Below, piece after piece: positions 16,376 to 25,394 of a DNA stretch of 64,000 nucleotides. The number at the start of each line of letters is the position of its first letter. Position 1 is the stretch's first letter. Source of the DNA: JAIBCC01 sp963763855 (GTDB lineage: Bacteria; Acidobacteriota; Blastocatellia; Pyrinomonadales; Pyrinomonadaceae); contig CAVXPU010000009.1 of assembly GCA_963763855.1 (NCBI GenBank), positions 1 to 64,000 on the forward strand, written 5' to 3'. Below the pieces are notes generated by a model. That model did no database searches. It was given only the letters and a program-made list of their open reading frames with translations, and was not told the DNA's origin. Made by a program: the position numbers and the translations under genes.

Positions 16376-19023
16376 TTTTCTTTCAGTTCAAATAATTTCC
16401 CCGTGACAACAAATTTTCCTTGGATTGCATTTGTAGTTTTTGCGTCCGCATTTCCCGAAAAATTCGGCTGTTCGCCGCCGATGCTCAACGAGAATTCGCC
16501 AGGTTCAATTACACGCATGCCGATGTCTAAAAACACTGACATTTGCCGGGGATTGATTGTAAAAGTAACTTTTCGTTTCTCGCCGGCTTTCAAATTGATT
16601 CTCTCCACACCAACCAAATTGCGAATCGGAACGGGAACAGAAGCCTTCGTATCGCTCAAATAAAGCTGAACAATTTCATCACCACTAATCTTGCTAACAT
16701 TCTTTACTTCAGCAGTTACGGTCAAACTTGCCCCTGCCAAAACACTCTTTTTGACGGCTAAATTGCTGTATTCAAATTTGGAATAGCTCAAACCGTAGCC
16801 GAATGGATAAAGCGGCGTTCCGCGAAAATAGCGGTAGGTTTTGCCTTCCATATTGTAGTCGTTGAAGGGCGGTAAATCGTTGACCGATTTGTAAAATGTA
16901 ACGGGCAAACGTCCCGCCGGATTGTAATCGCCAAAAATGACATCGGCAATTGCCGTTCCGCCAAATTGCCCTGGATACCAGGCGTGCAAAATCGCGGGAA
17001 GGTTTTCGTTTTCCCAATTCATCGCCAAAGCACTGCCGCCCATCGTGATTAAAACAACCGGTTTTCCGAGTTTGTGAACCTCTTTAATTAACTCAAGTTG
17101 CGGTTTCGGCAGAGCAATTTCGATTCTATCGCCGCCTGCAAATCCCTCGGTTTTTACATCCATTTGTTCGCCCTCAACCGACGGATTTATACCCATAACC
17201 ATCACAACTGAGTCCGCCTGTTTTGCTTTCGCCAAGGCATCTTCTCGCAATTTTGCCTGAGCGGATGGTGGGTTCCAAACCAATCTTGAGGCGGAAGAAT
17301 CGCTACGATTTTCGATATATTCAATTTTCAAATCGTAAGTTTTACCCGCTGTGAAATCGAACTTTGCGGTAATCTTATTCGAGCGTTTGTTGGTGCTTTC
17401 TTCCAACTCTAAATTATTGTCAAGATACACTTTAACGAATCCACGTCCACGCCAGCCAAAATCATACTTGCCCGTTTCAGGGGCAGTAAGTTTGCCTGTC
17501 CAGCGAACCGAAAAGTTGTTTTCGATCACTCCTTTCGGTGGTATCGCGTTTCCCCAAACAAAATTAATTTGTGCATCATTTCTGGTGCCCGAAGGCTGAC
17601 CGCTCAAATCTTGATTATTGAAATACTCAGCCTTCAAACCGGGTGAAAATGCCTCCGCCGGAATTGGCTCGAAATCGTTACCCGTTTGATACATTCCCGC
17701 CGAATAGAGAACTCTTGTCTGTGGAGAAACGCTTTTTTTGATGCCATCCAAAACGGTAGACCAAACAGACGGTTTTCCGTTGTAGTTGCCCAAAAGAACT
17801 TCTTTATCATTCGCATTCGGACCAATTACTGCAATCGTTTTCAAGTCCTTTTTGAGCGGCAAAACTCCATCGTTTTTGAGTAAAACCAGCGATTCACGCG
17901 AGGATTGCAGCGACAATTTGTGATTTTCGGGCGTATCGTTTGCCGAATAAGGGATTTGAGCGTATTTGACTACTTCAGGCGGGTCAAACATTCCGAGTTG
18001 GAATCGGATCTTCATCAAATTCTTCACCGCCGTATCAATTTCCTTTTCGTTTATCAGCCCTTTTTTAACGGCTTCAGGGAGCGATTTATATTCTCCGCCG
18101 CAGGTCAGATCGGTCCCTTTGCGGACGGCTAAAGCAGAAGCTTCGGCTTCGGTCGGCAAGAATTTGTGGCGAATATAAATGTCGTCAATCGCCCCGCAGT
18201 CGGACACAACGTGACCCGTAAACTTCCATTCACCACGCAAAATGTCAACAAGGAGTTTATCGCTCGCACAAGCCGGTAAACCGAGAAAACGATTGTAAGC
18301 ACACATCAAGCCTGTAGCTTTTCCGTCCATGATCGTGGTGCGAAAAGCCGGCAAATATGTTTCCCGTAAATCTCTTTCGGAGGTGATCGCGTCAAATGTA
18401 TGCCGTTCAGATTCAGGTCCGCTATGAACGGCGAAATGCTTCACGGCGGCGGAAGATTTCAAATATTTCGGATCGTTTCCTTGCAAACCCTTCACGAATG
18501 CGTTGCCCAATTTCCCGGTCAAAAATGGATCTTCGCCCCAAGTTTCTTGCCCGCGACCCCAACGCGGATCGCGGAAAATATTGATATTCGGCGACCAAAA
18601 CGTCAATCCTCGATAACGGCTGAAATCATTTTTTCTCACGGCTTCGTGATGTTTCGCACGGGCTTCGGTTGAAATCACATCCGCGGCATTGAAAACCAAT
18701 TTATCGTTAAAAGTTGCCGCCATTCCGATGGCTTGCGGAAAAACCGTCGCAACGCCTGAGCGGGCGACGCCGTGCAAAGCCTCATTCCACCATTCGTATT
18801 GCGGCACGCCAAGCCGAGGAATCGCCGGAGCACCATTCTGCATCTGGAAGACCTTTTCTTCCAACGTCATCCGCGAAACGAGATCGTCGACTCTTTGTTC
18901 AATGGGCAATTTCGGATTTTTGTATATTGGTTGAGAAGTTTGTCCAAAAGTTGGTGTAATTGACAGTAATAGGAATAAATTTGTCAGTCCCGCGAAAGCT
19001 TTAAAACAATAAAATTTTTTCAT
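16372..19023 (-). CDS. GH3 beta-glycosidase (beta-xylosidase/glucosidase) with PA14 insert
   Basis: Exo-glycosidase of family 3. The order is signal peptide, TIM barrel, alpha/beta sandwich interrupted by a PA14 domain (EYFNNQDLSGQPSGTR to VKVYLDNNLELEE, roughly residues 455-595), then an FnIII-like C-terminus (GDEIVQLYLSDTKASVPVPIR). The nucleophile is Asp275 in VVSDCGAIDD. The barrel motif KHFAVHSGPESERH contains the paired Lys-His. An open frame begins at a TTG at 19029, but the ATG at 19023 gives the better start (MKKFYCFKAF). At about 883 aa the length is normal for PA14-containing GH3. PA14-bearing members include beta-xylosidases and beta-glucosidases; substrate is undecided. Confidence 0.92.
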   Translation of the reverse strand: MKKFYCFKAFAGLTNLFLLLSITPTFGQTSQPIYKNPKLPIEQRVDDLVSRMTLEEKVFQMQNGAPAIPRLGVPQYEWWNEALHGVARSGVATVFPQAIGMAATFNDKLVFNAADVISTEARAKHHEAVRKNDFSRYRGLTFWSPNINIFRDPRWGRGQETWGEDPFLTGKLGNAFVKGLQGNDPKYLKSSAAVKHFAVHSGPESERHTFDAITSERDLRETYLPAFRTTIMDGKATGLMCAYNRFLGLPACASDKLLVDILRGEWKFTGHVVSDCGAIDDIYIRHKFLPTEAEASALAVRKGTDLTCGGEYKSLPEAVKKGLINEKEIDTAVKNLMKIRFQLGMFDPPEVVKYAQIPYSANDTPENHKLSLQSSRESLVLLKNDGVLPLKKDLKTIAVIGPNANDKEVLLGNYNGKPSVWSTVLDGIKKSVSPQTRVLYSAGMYQTGNDFEPIPAEAFSPGLKAEYFNNQDLSGQPSGTRNDAQINFVWGNAIPPKGVIENNFSVRWTGKLTAPETGKYDFGWRGRGFVKVYLDNNLELEESTNKRSNKITAKFDFTAGKTYDLKIEYIENRSDSSASRLVWNPPSAQAKLREDALAKAKQADSVVMVMGINPSVEGEQMDVKTEGFAGGDRIEIALPKPQLELIKEVHKLGKPVVLITMGGSALAMNWENENLPAILHAWYPGQFGGTAIADVIFGDYNPAGRLPVTFYKSVNDLPPFNDYNMEGKTYRYFRGTPLYPFGYGLSYSKFEYSNLAVKKSVLAGASLTVTAEVKNVSKISGDEIVQLYLSDTKASVPVPIRNLVGVERINLKAGEKRKVTFTINPRQMSVFLDIGMRVIEPGEFSLSIGGEQPNFSGNADAKTTNAIQGKFVVTGKLFELKEK

Positions 19024-19042
19024 AAACAACCAACGTAGAAAT

Positions 19043-20527
19043 TCAATTTTTCTTCACAAACGCCGTCAATACACTTATATTCCGCACGAAAACACCCGTC
19101 GAATAACCCTTAATAATCTCAAATTCACCCGAATTCATTCCGTATTTTTCCTTTGCGTCTAATTTCAAAACTCGGCAATCAGTAACCCAAGCACTTCGTT
19201 TATCCATTGCATTGATTGGGTTGGCAACATTTGGTGTATCCGGTCTCGGAGAATCGCCGTTCCAGCTCAGTTCTTTTTCATATTCGGCTCGGGCGGTTTT
19301 GGAATCGAGCGATTTTATTCGCTCGTATTCTCTTCTAATAGGTTCCACATTGACGATTTGGCGAATATTCAAACTACTGTTATTACCTGTCGTTCCCAAT
19401 TTACTATCTGCAGAAACTTGATTACTCCATTGATAAAGTCCGTAGCCAATTTCATTCGTTTTATTGGTCTGGATCACGTAAACAGGTAAATTTGTGCCGA
19501 GTTCGTAATATCTGGCAGGCGGACGCTTAAACTCACTTGCTTCTTTATTTACGCGGTCAAACCAGCTAATACAAAGCGGAATCGGACGCAAATAACGACG
19601 GTCTCCCGTCATTTTGTAAAACATTTCAAGTGTTTCTATCACCTGTTCGCTTTCTCGAATCACAAATCCCGCAGGTTCATGCGTGCGAGCTTTGACAGGT
19701 TGCATCGTGTCGGGATGATATTGTTCTGCCCAGCAACCTTGATCTTCGGGACCTTGCACCGCAATCAGAAAATCCACCGCTTTTTTAGCCGAATCCAGAT
19801 ATTTTTTGTCGCCGAGTTTTTCGTAAGCATCAACTAAAACGTCAATCGCCGTCACGGTCGCCCCGTCATTCAAAGTGTAATATGAAGTGTAATCGGGAAA
19901 ACCGTCATGGATAAAATCGTATTTGAGCGGAAATCTTTGCGGAAATGCACCGTTTGGATATTGTGCTGTCAGAAAAAAGTTTAGTGCTTTTAGCAGAGGA
20001 GCTTTATATTTTTCGTTTTTAGAAACGACGTAAAGTCCTAAAAGAAAACGGGTTGCGTTTTGTGAATTGCCGTCATCGAGCGTTGCGTTTCCTTTGTAAA
20101 AACGCTGTTCTTCCATTCCCCATTTGAATTTTGATGCTTGATTTTTGTAAAAATCCTGCAAGCCTTTCGGTTCAAAATCAACAACATAATGCCAACCGCC
20201 TTCCTTTGTTTGTCCGAAAATCAACGCATTGGCAGCTTTTTGGGCAACCTCAAGATAATATTTATCACCTGTCGCTTGATAAGCATTAAGCATCGTCATC
20301 CCGACCATTGGCGTTCCCGATTGAACCCAAATTTGCGATTTTCGAGCAGGGACTTCGCCGTAATATTTCGAAAAATCTTCAGAAACATTCCAAACATAAC
20401 CACCGCGAGTTGAAACTTTCGTCGAAAAAAACTCGGTCGCTTTTTTCATTGCGGATAAAACGTCTTGTTTTGTTTGGGCAAACGCGAAAGTTGGGAGCAA
20501 CAAGAAAAGAACAAGTAGTTTTTTCAT
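19043..20527 (-). CDS. Pectate lyase, PL10-like (alpha/alpha toroid)
   Basis: Probable endo-acting polygalacturonate lyase. A clear signal peptide (MKKLLVLFLLLPTFAFAQ) precedes a repetitive alpha-helical fold. The conserved early region GGYVWNVSEDFSKYYGEVP and IWVQSGTP, then DDGNSQNATRFLLGLY, GAFPQRFPL and YTSYYTLNDGATVTAIDVL, resembles the PelA/PL10 pectate lyase family as I know it. Catalysis in PL10 uses an Arg as base and needs calcium; I cannot place these residues with certainty. At 494 aa it is longer than isolated catalytic domains. The gene lies 14-20 bases upstream of GH3 in the same direction and likely shares its transcript. Confidence 0.72.
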   Translation of the reverse strand: MKKLLVLFLLLPTFAFAQTKQDVLSAMKKATEFFSTKVSTRGGYVWNVSEDFSKYYGEVPARKSQIWVQSGTPMVGMTMLNAYQATGDKYYLEVAQKAANALIFGQTKEGGWHYVVDFEPKGLQDFYKNQASKFKWGMEEQRFYKGNATLDDGNSQNATRFLLGLYVVSKNEKYKAPLLKALNFFLTAQYPNGAFPQRFPLKYDFIHDGFPDYTSYYTLNDGATVTAIDVLVDAYEKLGDKKYLDSAKKAVDFLIAVQGPEDQGCWAEQYHPDTMQPVKARTHEPAGFVIRESEQVIETLEMFYKMTGDRRYLRPIPLCISWFDRVNKEASEFKRPPARYYELGTNLPVYVIQTNKTNEIGYGLYQWSNQVSADSKLGTTGNNSSLNIRQIVNVEPIRREYERIKSLDSKTARAEYEKELSWNGDSPRPDTPNVANPINAMDKRSAWVTDCRVLKLDAKEKYGMNSGEFEIIKGYSTGVFVRNISVLTAFVKKN

Positions 20528-20533
20528 AATTAT

Positions 20534-20599
20534 TAATTGTAAATTGTTAATTATAAATGTGTTATGGCGGCTGACGAATTAACCATTAACAATTAATAA
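20534..20599. repeat. AT-rich nested inverted repeat in the PL10-KdgF gap
   Basis: ATTAATTGT (20534-20542) pairs perfectly with ACAATTAAT (20591-20599), and the overlapping AATTGTTAAT (20544-20553) pairs with ATTAACAATT (20587-20596). Two alternative hairpins can therefore form between the uronate operon and the exported-enzyme genes. There is no T-run, so it is not a standard terminator. Confidence 0.45.
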
Positions 20600-20606
20600 C
20601 TGACAA

Positions 20607-20954
20607 TTATTTCAAAAAGTCTTCACGAATTGGCGAAAAAATATCAATCAAAATTACTTCTTCATCGAGCATGGTTGCACCGTGCCAAAAATTTGACGGA
20701 AAATGCAAAACATCACCCGCCTCAAATACTTTTTGATTTTCGCCGAGCGTGAACAGAACCTTCCCTTTTTCGATGATCGTCATCTGTTCGTGGGGATGCT
20801 CGTGTGCCGGCGTAATGGTTTTCGGTGCAAACCGGAGTCGGCAGATCATCATCTTTTCGCCGACGATCATTTGTCGTTCAATGCCTTCGCCAATTATTTC
20901 AAACGGGATTTTGTCCCAATTATATTGATTTCCAAGCAAAACAGGTGCTGTCAT
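20607..20954 (-). CDS. kdgF: KdgF-like cupin, unsaturated uronate linearising protein
   Basis: A 115-aa single-domain cupin. The metal-binding motifs are visible as HEHPHEQ with a following Glu (AHEHPHEQMTIIEKG, about residues 54-68) and GDVLHFPSNFWHGA (about 85-98). The C-terminal DIFSPIREDFLK closely follows the DVFSPPREDFL ending known in KdgF. KdgF opens 4,5-unsaturated galacturonate rings to the linear keto acid that KduI or KduD then uses. The stop is three bases from the start region of the next gene in the operon. The context (KDPG aldolase, KDG kinase and hexuronate permease upstream) supports this role better than a generic cupin assignment. Confidence 0.75.
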   Translation of the reverse strand: MTAPVLLGNQYNWDKIPFEIIGEGIERQMIVGEKMMICRLRFAPKTITPAHEHPHEQMTIIEKGKVLFTLGENQKVFEAGDVLHFPSNFWHGATMLDEEVILIDIFSPIREDFLK

Positions 20955-20956
20955 TT

Positions 20957-21622
20957 TTAACCTCTTGCGTCCTTCACAATCTGGACAAATTGCTTCGCAT
21001 TTTCAGTAATTTTTGCTGCATTCCCTTCCCGCAAAGCCTTCAAATCAACCAAATCCGCACCGATCCCTAAGGCACTTGAGCCCGCTTTAATAAAATCGGC
21101 GGCTGTGTTGAGATTGACTCCGCCCGTCGGAATCAGTTCAACTTGTGGAAGAGGTGCTTTCAAACCTTTGATGTAACTCGCTCCGCCCATCGCCGAACAC
21201 GGGAAAACTTTTACAAAATCGGCACCGGCTTGCCATGCTGTAACGACTTCCGTAGGGGTCAATGCTCCCGGACAGATCGGAATTGAATAACGTCGGCAAA
21301 GTTCAATGGTTTTAACATTTAACGCCGGGCTGACAACAAATGTTGCACCCGCCAATATGCACGCACGAGCGGTTTCAGGATCGATCACAGTTCCCGCCCC
21401 AAGCACAATTTCGTCACCGAATTTATCGGCTAATTTTTCGATAACTTTGATCGCTCCGGGAACCGTCATCGTGATTTCCAAAATTGGAACGCCGCCTGCT
21501 TTGATTGCTTCAACGGCTTCCATCGCTTCTTCGGCTGAGTTCGCCCGCACAACAGGAACGACACCAATTTCTTTGATTATTCTGATTACTTCGTCTCTTT
21601 TCATAGCTTGAATGTTACGCAT
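20957..21622 (-). CDS. eda: 2-keto-3-deoxy-6-phosphogluconate aldolase
   Basis: Class I aldolase splitting KDPG into pyruvate and glyceraldehyde-3-phosphate, the last step of uronate catabolism. The Schiff-base Lys138 lies in GADFVKVFP, the catalytic Glu49 in PILEITMT, and the phosphate-binding GGVN region in LIPTGGVNLNTA. GAGTVIDPETA and SPALN are also typical. The 221-aa length fits. Two ATG starts are possible (21622 and 21604); neither has a strong Shine-Dalgarno sequence, and the upstream one is kept. It is packed between kdgF and kdgK in the uronate operon. Confidence 0.93.
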   Translation of the reverse strand: MRNIQAMKRDEVIRIIKEIGVVPVVRANSAEEAMEAVEAIKAGGVPILEITMTVPGAIKVIEKLADKFGDEIVLGAGTVIDPETARACILAGATFVVSPALNVKTIELCRRYSIPICPGALTPTEVVTAWQAGADFVKVFPCSAMGGASYIKGLKAPLPQVELIPTGGVNLNTAADFIKAGSSALGIGADLVDLKALREGNAAKITENAKQFVQIVKDARG

Positions 21623-21655
21623 CGGCTCACGCCCGACGCTACTGACAATTTTGAT

Positions 21656-22753
21656 TTAGCGAGCCACGCGTGCTCCCCCGCCTTTCATTACTCGTTGCAC
21701 GTCCGCGAAGCTCGCCATCGTTGTATCGCCGGGTGTTGACATCGCTAAGGCTCCGTGTGCCGCACCGCAATTTACCGCGTATTGGGCATCTTCTCCGCTT
21801 AAAAATCCGTAAATTAGCCCTGACGCGAACGAATCTCCGCCGCCAACCCGGTCAAAAATTTCCAGATTTTCACGCATTGTTGCTTGATAAAGTTTGTCGT
21901 TGGTAAAGCAGACGGCTCCCCAATCGTTAATTGATGCGGTTTTAGCATTTCGGAGAGTCGTTGCCGCAACGGCGAAATTAGGAAAATCCGCGACCGCTTT
22001 ACGAATCATTTTTTCAAAATTTGCAACATCTAATTTCGAGTGATTTTCGTCTTGACCTTCAACTTCGTAGCCTAAACACGCGGTAAAATCTTCTTCGTTG
22101 CCGATCATTACGTCAACATATTTCGCCAAATCACGATTCACTTCCTGTGCTTTCGCTTGTCCGCCGATTGATTTCCAAAGCGAATCACGAAAGTTCAAAT
22201 CATATGAAATAACTGTACCGTGTTTTTTGGCGATTTCCATTGCTTCTTTGGCAACGTCCGGCGTTGATTCGCTCAACGCACAGAAAATTCCGCCGGTATG
22301 AAACCATCTGGCACCTTCTTCGCCGAAGATCTTTTCCCAATCAACATCGCCTTTTTTGAGCTGCGAAACAGCAGTATTTCCGCGGTCAGAGCAACCGAGA
22401 GCAGCACGAACACCAAATCCGCGTTCGGTAAAATTCATTCCATTGCGAGTCGTTCGACCAACGCCGTCATACTTAACCCATTTGACGTGCGATTGATCGA
22501 CGCCGCCTTGATAAATTAGATCTTGGACAAGTTTTCCAATCGGATTATCCGCAAACGCAGTAACCACCGCAGCTTCAAGTCCGAAGCAACGCTTCAAACC
22601 GCGAGCTACATTATATTCGCCGCCGCCTTCCCAAACCTCAAACGAACGCGTTGTATGAATCCGTTTATTACCTGGATCAAGCCGCAGCATAACTTCGCCG
22701 AGACTGACAATATCCCAACGACATTTATCTTTACTTTTTATTTCTAAACTCAT
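21656..22753 (-). CDS. kdgK: 2-keto-3-deoxygluconate kinase (PfkB family)
   Basis: Phosphorylates KDG to KDPG, feeding the aldolase encoded next. PfkB fold signatures are visible: the substrate-site GGGEYNVARGLKR at 43-55 and the C-terminal GGGDSFASGLIYG at 304-316 with catalytic Asp307. The middle SYDLNFRDSLW (183-193) is characteristic of KDG kinases. At 365 aa it is somewhat longer than E. coli KdgK but normal for this subgroup. Gap to eda is 33 bases and to the MFS gene 20 bases, consistent with one operon. Confidence 0.9.
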   Translation of the reverse strand: MSLEIKSKDKCRWDIVSLGEVMLRLDPGNKRIHTTRSFEVWEGGGEYNVARGLKRCFGLEAAVVTAFADNPIGKLVQDLIYQGGVDQSHVKWVKYDGVGRTTRNGMNFTERGFGVRAALGCSDRGNTAVSQLKKGDVDWEKIFGEEGARWFHTGGIFCALSESTPDVAKEAMEIAKKHGTVISYDLNFRDSLWKSIGGQAKAQEVNRDLAKYVDVMIGNEEDFTACLGYEVEGQDENHSKLDVANFEKMIRKAVADFPNFAVAATTLRNAKTASINDWGAVCFTNDKLYQATMRENLEIFDRVGGGDSFASGLIYGFLSGEDAQYAVNCGAAHGALAMSTPGDTTMASFADVQRVMKGGGARVAR

Positions 22754-22773
22754 ATTTCAATTAAAAATTATTT

Positions 22774-24126
22774 CTAATCTATTTTTGCCGGCTCTAATTT
22801 TGGAGCTAACAAGTGCATAACTAACAACGCAACTAAATATGCCGAAGCCGCGATTATGAAAATCGGAACGTAACTTCCAGTCGAATCCAAGATCCATCCA
22901 ACCAATTTTGAAATGAACATTCCGCCGATTGCTCCTGCCATTCCGCCGATTCCAACGACTGAACCGACAGCTTGTTTCGGAAACATATCCGAAGCAGTTG
23001 TAAATAAATTTGCCGACCAGCCTTGGTGTGCCGCCGCCGCAATCCCAATCAATATAACAGATAGCCAAAGACTCGATGTCGTTGAAGCTATCACAATCGG
23101 GATCACCGCCAACGCACAAATCAACATCGCAGTCTTGCGGGATTTATTAATTGACCAGCCTCGTTTGATAAAAAATCCCGAAATCCAACCGCCGCCGATA
23201 CTGCCAACGTCCGCAATAATATAGATAACCGCAATCGGAATTCCAAAAGTTTTGAGGTCTAATCCGTGTTGTTTATTGAGAAAATCGGGCAACCAGAAAA
23301 GATAAACCCACCAAATCGGATCGGTCAAAAATTTTCCAACGGCGAACGCCCAAGTCTGGCGATGCGGTAATAATTTTCGCCACGGAATCTTCGGTTGCGG
23401 TTCTTCTTTATCACTTTGAATGTAGTCGTATTCTTCTTTAGTAATGCTTTTATGTTCTTCGGGAGTGCGGTAATAAATCAACCAAAAAATCAACCAAATA
23501 AATCCGATAAGTCCTGTAATAATAAAGGCTTCATACCATCCGTAAGTGTATGCGATCCAAGGCACTACCAACGGTGTAACCAACGCTCCGATGTTTGTTC
23601 CTGAATTAAAAATGCCAGTCGCAAAAGCTCTTTCTTTTTTTGGAAACCATTCGGCAACAGTTTTAATCGAGGCTGGAAAATTCCCTGCTTCGCCGATTCC
23701 GAGAATAAATCGAGCGACCATAAAGCCAACAACAGAAACGCCCAAAGTCCAAGCCGATGCTTCCCAACCGAAAATGTATCCGCAAGCCGCAACCACGCCA
23801 ACGCCAATCGGCACCGCCCAGGCGTGCATTACCGCACCGATGCTCCAGACGATAATTGACCATGAAAAGCCTTTTTTTGTCCCAATTTTGTCCATCAAAC
23901 TGCCGACAAACAATAGTCCGACGGCGTAGGCTGTCTGAAATGCGAAAACAATCCAAGCGTAATCTGATTCCGACCAATTGAATTCGGTGGCTAAAGACGG
24001 CTTCAAAATTCCGATAACTTGTCTGTCTATGTAGTTTACGGTTGCCGCAAAAAACAATAACGCACAAATCATCCAACGGACTTTCCCTCTCGGTTTAGGG
24101 GCTTCACTTGCGGTTCTATTTTCCAT
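22774..24126 (-). CDS. Hexuronate MFS transporter (ExuT/GudP-like)
   Basis: Twelve-helix major facilitator of the anion:cation symporter family that brings galacturonate or unsaturated uronates into the cell. The N-terminal helix segment VNYIDRQVIGILKPSLATEF with GSLMDKIGTKKGFSW is typical of ExuT-like proteins, as is the RFILGIGEAGNFPASIKTVAEWFPKKER loop in the middle of the first half. At 450 aa the length is as expected. Its place between kdgK and the M24 homologue in an operon with eda and kdgF supports a uronate substrate. Confidence 0.88.
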   Translation of the reverse strand: MENRTASEAPKPRGKVRWMICALLFFAATVNYIDRQVIGILKPSLATEFNWSESDYAWIVFAFQTAYAVGLLFVGSLMDKIGTKKGFSWSIIVWSIGAVMHAWAVPIGVGVVAACGYIFGWEASAWTLGVSVVGFMVARFILGIGEAGNFPASIKTVAEWFPKKERAFATGIFNSGTNIGALVTPLVVPWIAYTYGWYEAFIITGLIGFIWLIFWLIYYRTPEEHKSITKEEYDYIQSDKEEPQPKIPWRKLLPHRQTWAFAVGKFLTDPIWWVYLFWLPDFLNKQHGLDLKTFGIPIAVIYIIADVGSIGGGWISGFFIKRGWSINKSRKTAMLICALAVIPIVIASTTSSLWLSVILIGIAAAAHQGWSANLFTTASDMFPKQAVGSVVGIGGMAGAIGGMFISKLVGWILDSTGSYVPIFIIAASAYLVALLVMHLLAPKLEPAKID

Positions 24127-24173
24127 AATATTAAAAATTTATAGTTCTACTTTGGCTTGCACTCAAAAGAAAT

Positions 24174-25283
24174 CTACAAAACTAAAATGTCGGGCGTTAA
24201 ATATTCAGTTCCGTCAATCACGTTTGAAATTGTCGGAAAATTTGGCGAAGCTGTTATTAATTCAATTCGACCTTCTTTAACGATAAATGTTTCTTCAGAT
24301 TTCGTTCCGGTTATGCTCGGATTAAACGCAAACGCTTGATTTAGTTGAACTTGTTCGCCTGATTGTGAATGTGCAACCCAATCACGCGTTTTGTATCCGC
24401 ACGCTCCGCCTTGATGATGTTTAATCTCTTCACCAGCAAAACCAACATCGGTATAAGCGTTTTTTGTAATCTCAAAAATCTCTTTTCCCGTCGCATTCGG
24501 ACGAGTCGCGTGCATCATTTGGGCGTGAACTTTCGCAACTGCGTCTGTGCGTTTTCGTAAATCGTCAGAAACATTTCCAACCGAAAAAATCCTTGAAAGT
24601 GAAGCGATTAATCCATCACGCTTGGCACAAACGACGATCATTAAAACCTTTCTCCAAATATTTTCCGTCGGAATCGGATGACGAAAATTTGCGATTCGCT
24701 CGTCCGCAGCTACCAATGTTACAACTGAATTGATATTTCGCTTTCCGAGTTCAAATTTGACGATATTGGCGATTTCAATTTCGCTCTGCCCGACCGATAA
24801 CTTATCGTAAATATTGCCGACAATTTCACCCGCATCCTTGCCTAATTGTTGAAATCGTTCAACTTCGCAGGTCGTCAATTGATATCGGCATTTAGCGATC
24901 AAACCTTCGATAACGCGAAAATTCGGATTGTAAAAAATATCAGTTGCCAAAGGTTTGTCTAACAAATTTTGAGCAGTTTCGACCACAAAATTCCCATTGA
25001 TTTTATCTGCTTCCCAATCAAATAAAATCGGCTCAAACTCTTTTTCCGAAACTTCTTCTGCCAGCATTCGCGGCATTTCAATCTTGTTCGCAAGAACAAA
25101 TCGCTTTCCGTCATTTCTTATTAACAAAGAACTTACGCCATTTTCTCGGCTTAGATCTACTCCGTTACTTCCGCCCGCCGTCATCCAAGCAAAATTATGT
25201 TGCGAATTTAGCAAAATTCCGCCAAGATTTTCGCTATTTAACATAGCTATAAGACGTTTAGTCTTTTCAACTATTTCGTTCAC
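24174..25283 (-). CDS. M24 (pita-bread) family protein lacking most metal ligands
   Basis: The two-domain architecture of Xaa-Pro peptidase/creatinase proteins is clear: an N-terminal creatinase-like domain (about 1-135) and a C-terminal pita-bread domain (about 145-369). Catalytic-domain landmarks are NFRHPIPT at 200-206 and HHQGG at 289-293. However, the DxxxxDLTR-type metal Asp pair is replaced (SLSR at 228-231), and the EPG-type Glu is Asn in FNPSI at 320-324. Only the His and the last Glu (KSEETFIV) remain. The protein therefore probably lacks the dinuclear metal site of aminopeptidases and may act like metal-free creatinase, or be non-catalytic. The start is GTG. It is the first gene of the KdgF/Eda/KdgK/MFS transcript. 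Confidence 0.75.
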   Translation of the reverse strand: MNEIVEKTKRLIAMLNSENLGGILLNSQHNFAWMTAGGSNGVDLSRENGVSSLLIRNDGKRFVLANKIEMPRMLAEEVSEKEFEPILFDWEADKINGNFVVETAQNLLDKPLATDIFYNPNFRVIEGLIAKCRYQLTTCEVERFQQLGKDAGEIVGNIYDKLSVGQSEIEIANIVKFELGKRNINSVVTLVAADERIANFRHPIPTENIWRKVLMIVVCAKRDGLIASLSRIFSVGNVSDDLRKRTDAVAKVHAQMMHATRPNATGKEIFEITKNAYTDVGFAGEEIKHHQGGACGYKTRDWVAHSQSGEQVQLNQAFAFNPSITGTKSEETFIVKEGRIELITASPNFPTISNVIDGTEYLTPDILVL

Positions 25284-25356
25284 AAGTATTTTTTGACGAC
25301 CTTAAGAAGTAACTTTAAAAACAAAATATCACTATTTTTTTCAAAATTCCAGCTAA

Positions 25357-25377
25357 TTTGTTAAAACTTTTAACAAA
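25357..25377. promoter_or_regulatory. Perfect 21-bp palindrome upstream of the uronate operon
   Basis: Ten-base arms TTTGTTAAAA and TTTTAACAAA flank a single central C. It lies 74 bases upstream of the first gene of the M24-MFS-kdgK-eda-kdgF run and 18 bases after the kduD stop. The perfect symmetry, odd centre and promoter-proximal position suit a repressor operator. A transcription terminator for kduD is less likely, since the stem is A/T-only and there is no following T-run. Confidence 0.5.
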
Positions 25378-25394
25378 ATCACACAATGTAAATT

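Noticed and set aside
24174..25283. Ordinary Xaa-Pro aminopeptidase
   Set aside because: The two metal-binding Asp positions and one Glu are substituted, so the aminopeptidase label would be misleading.
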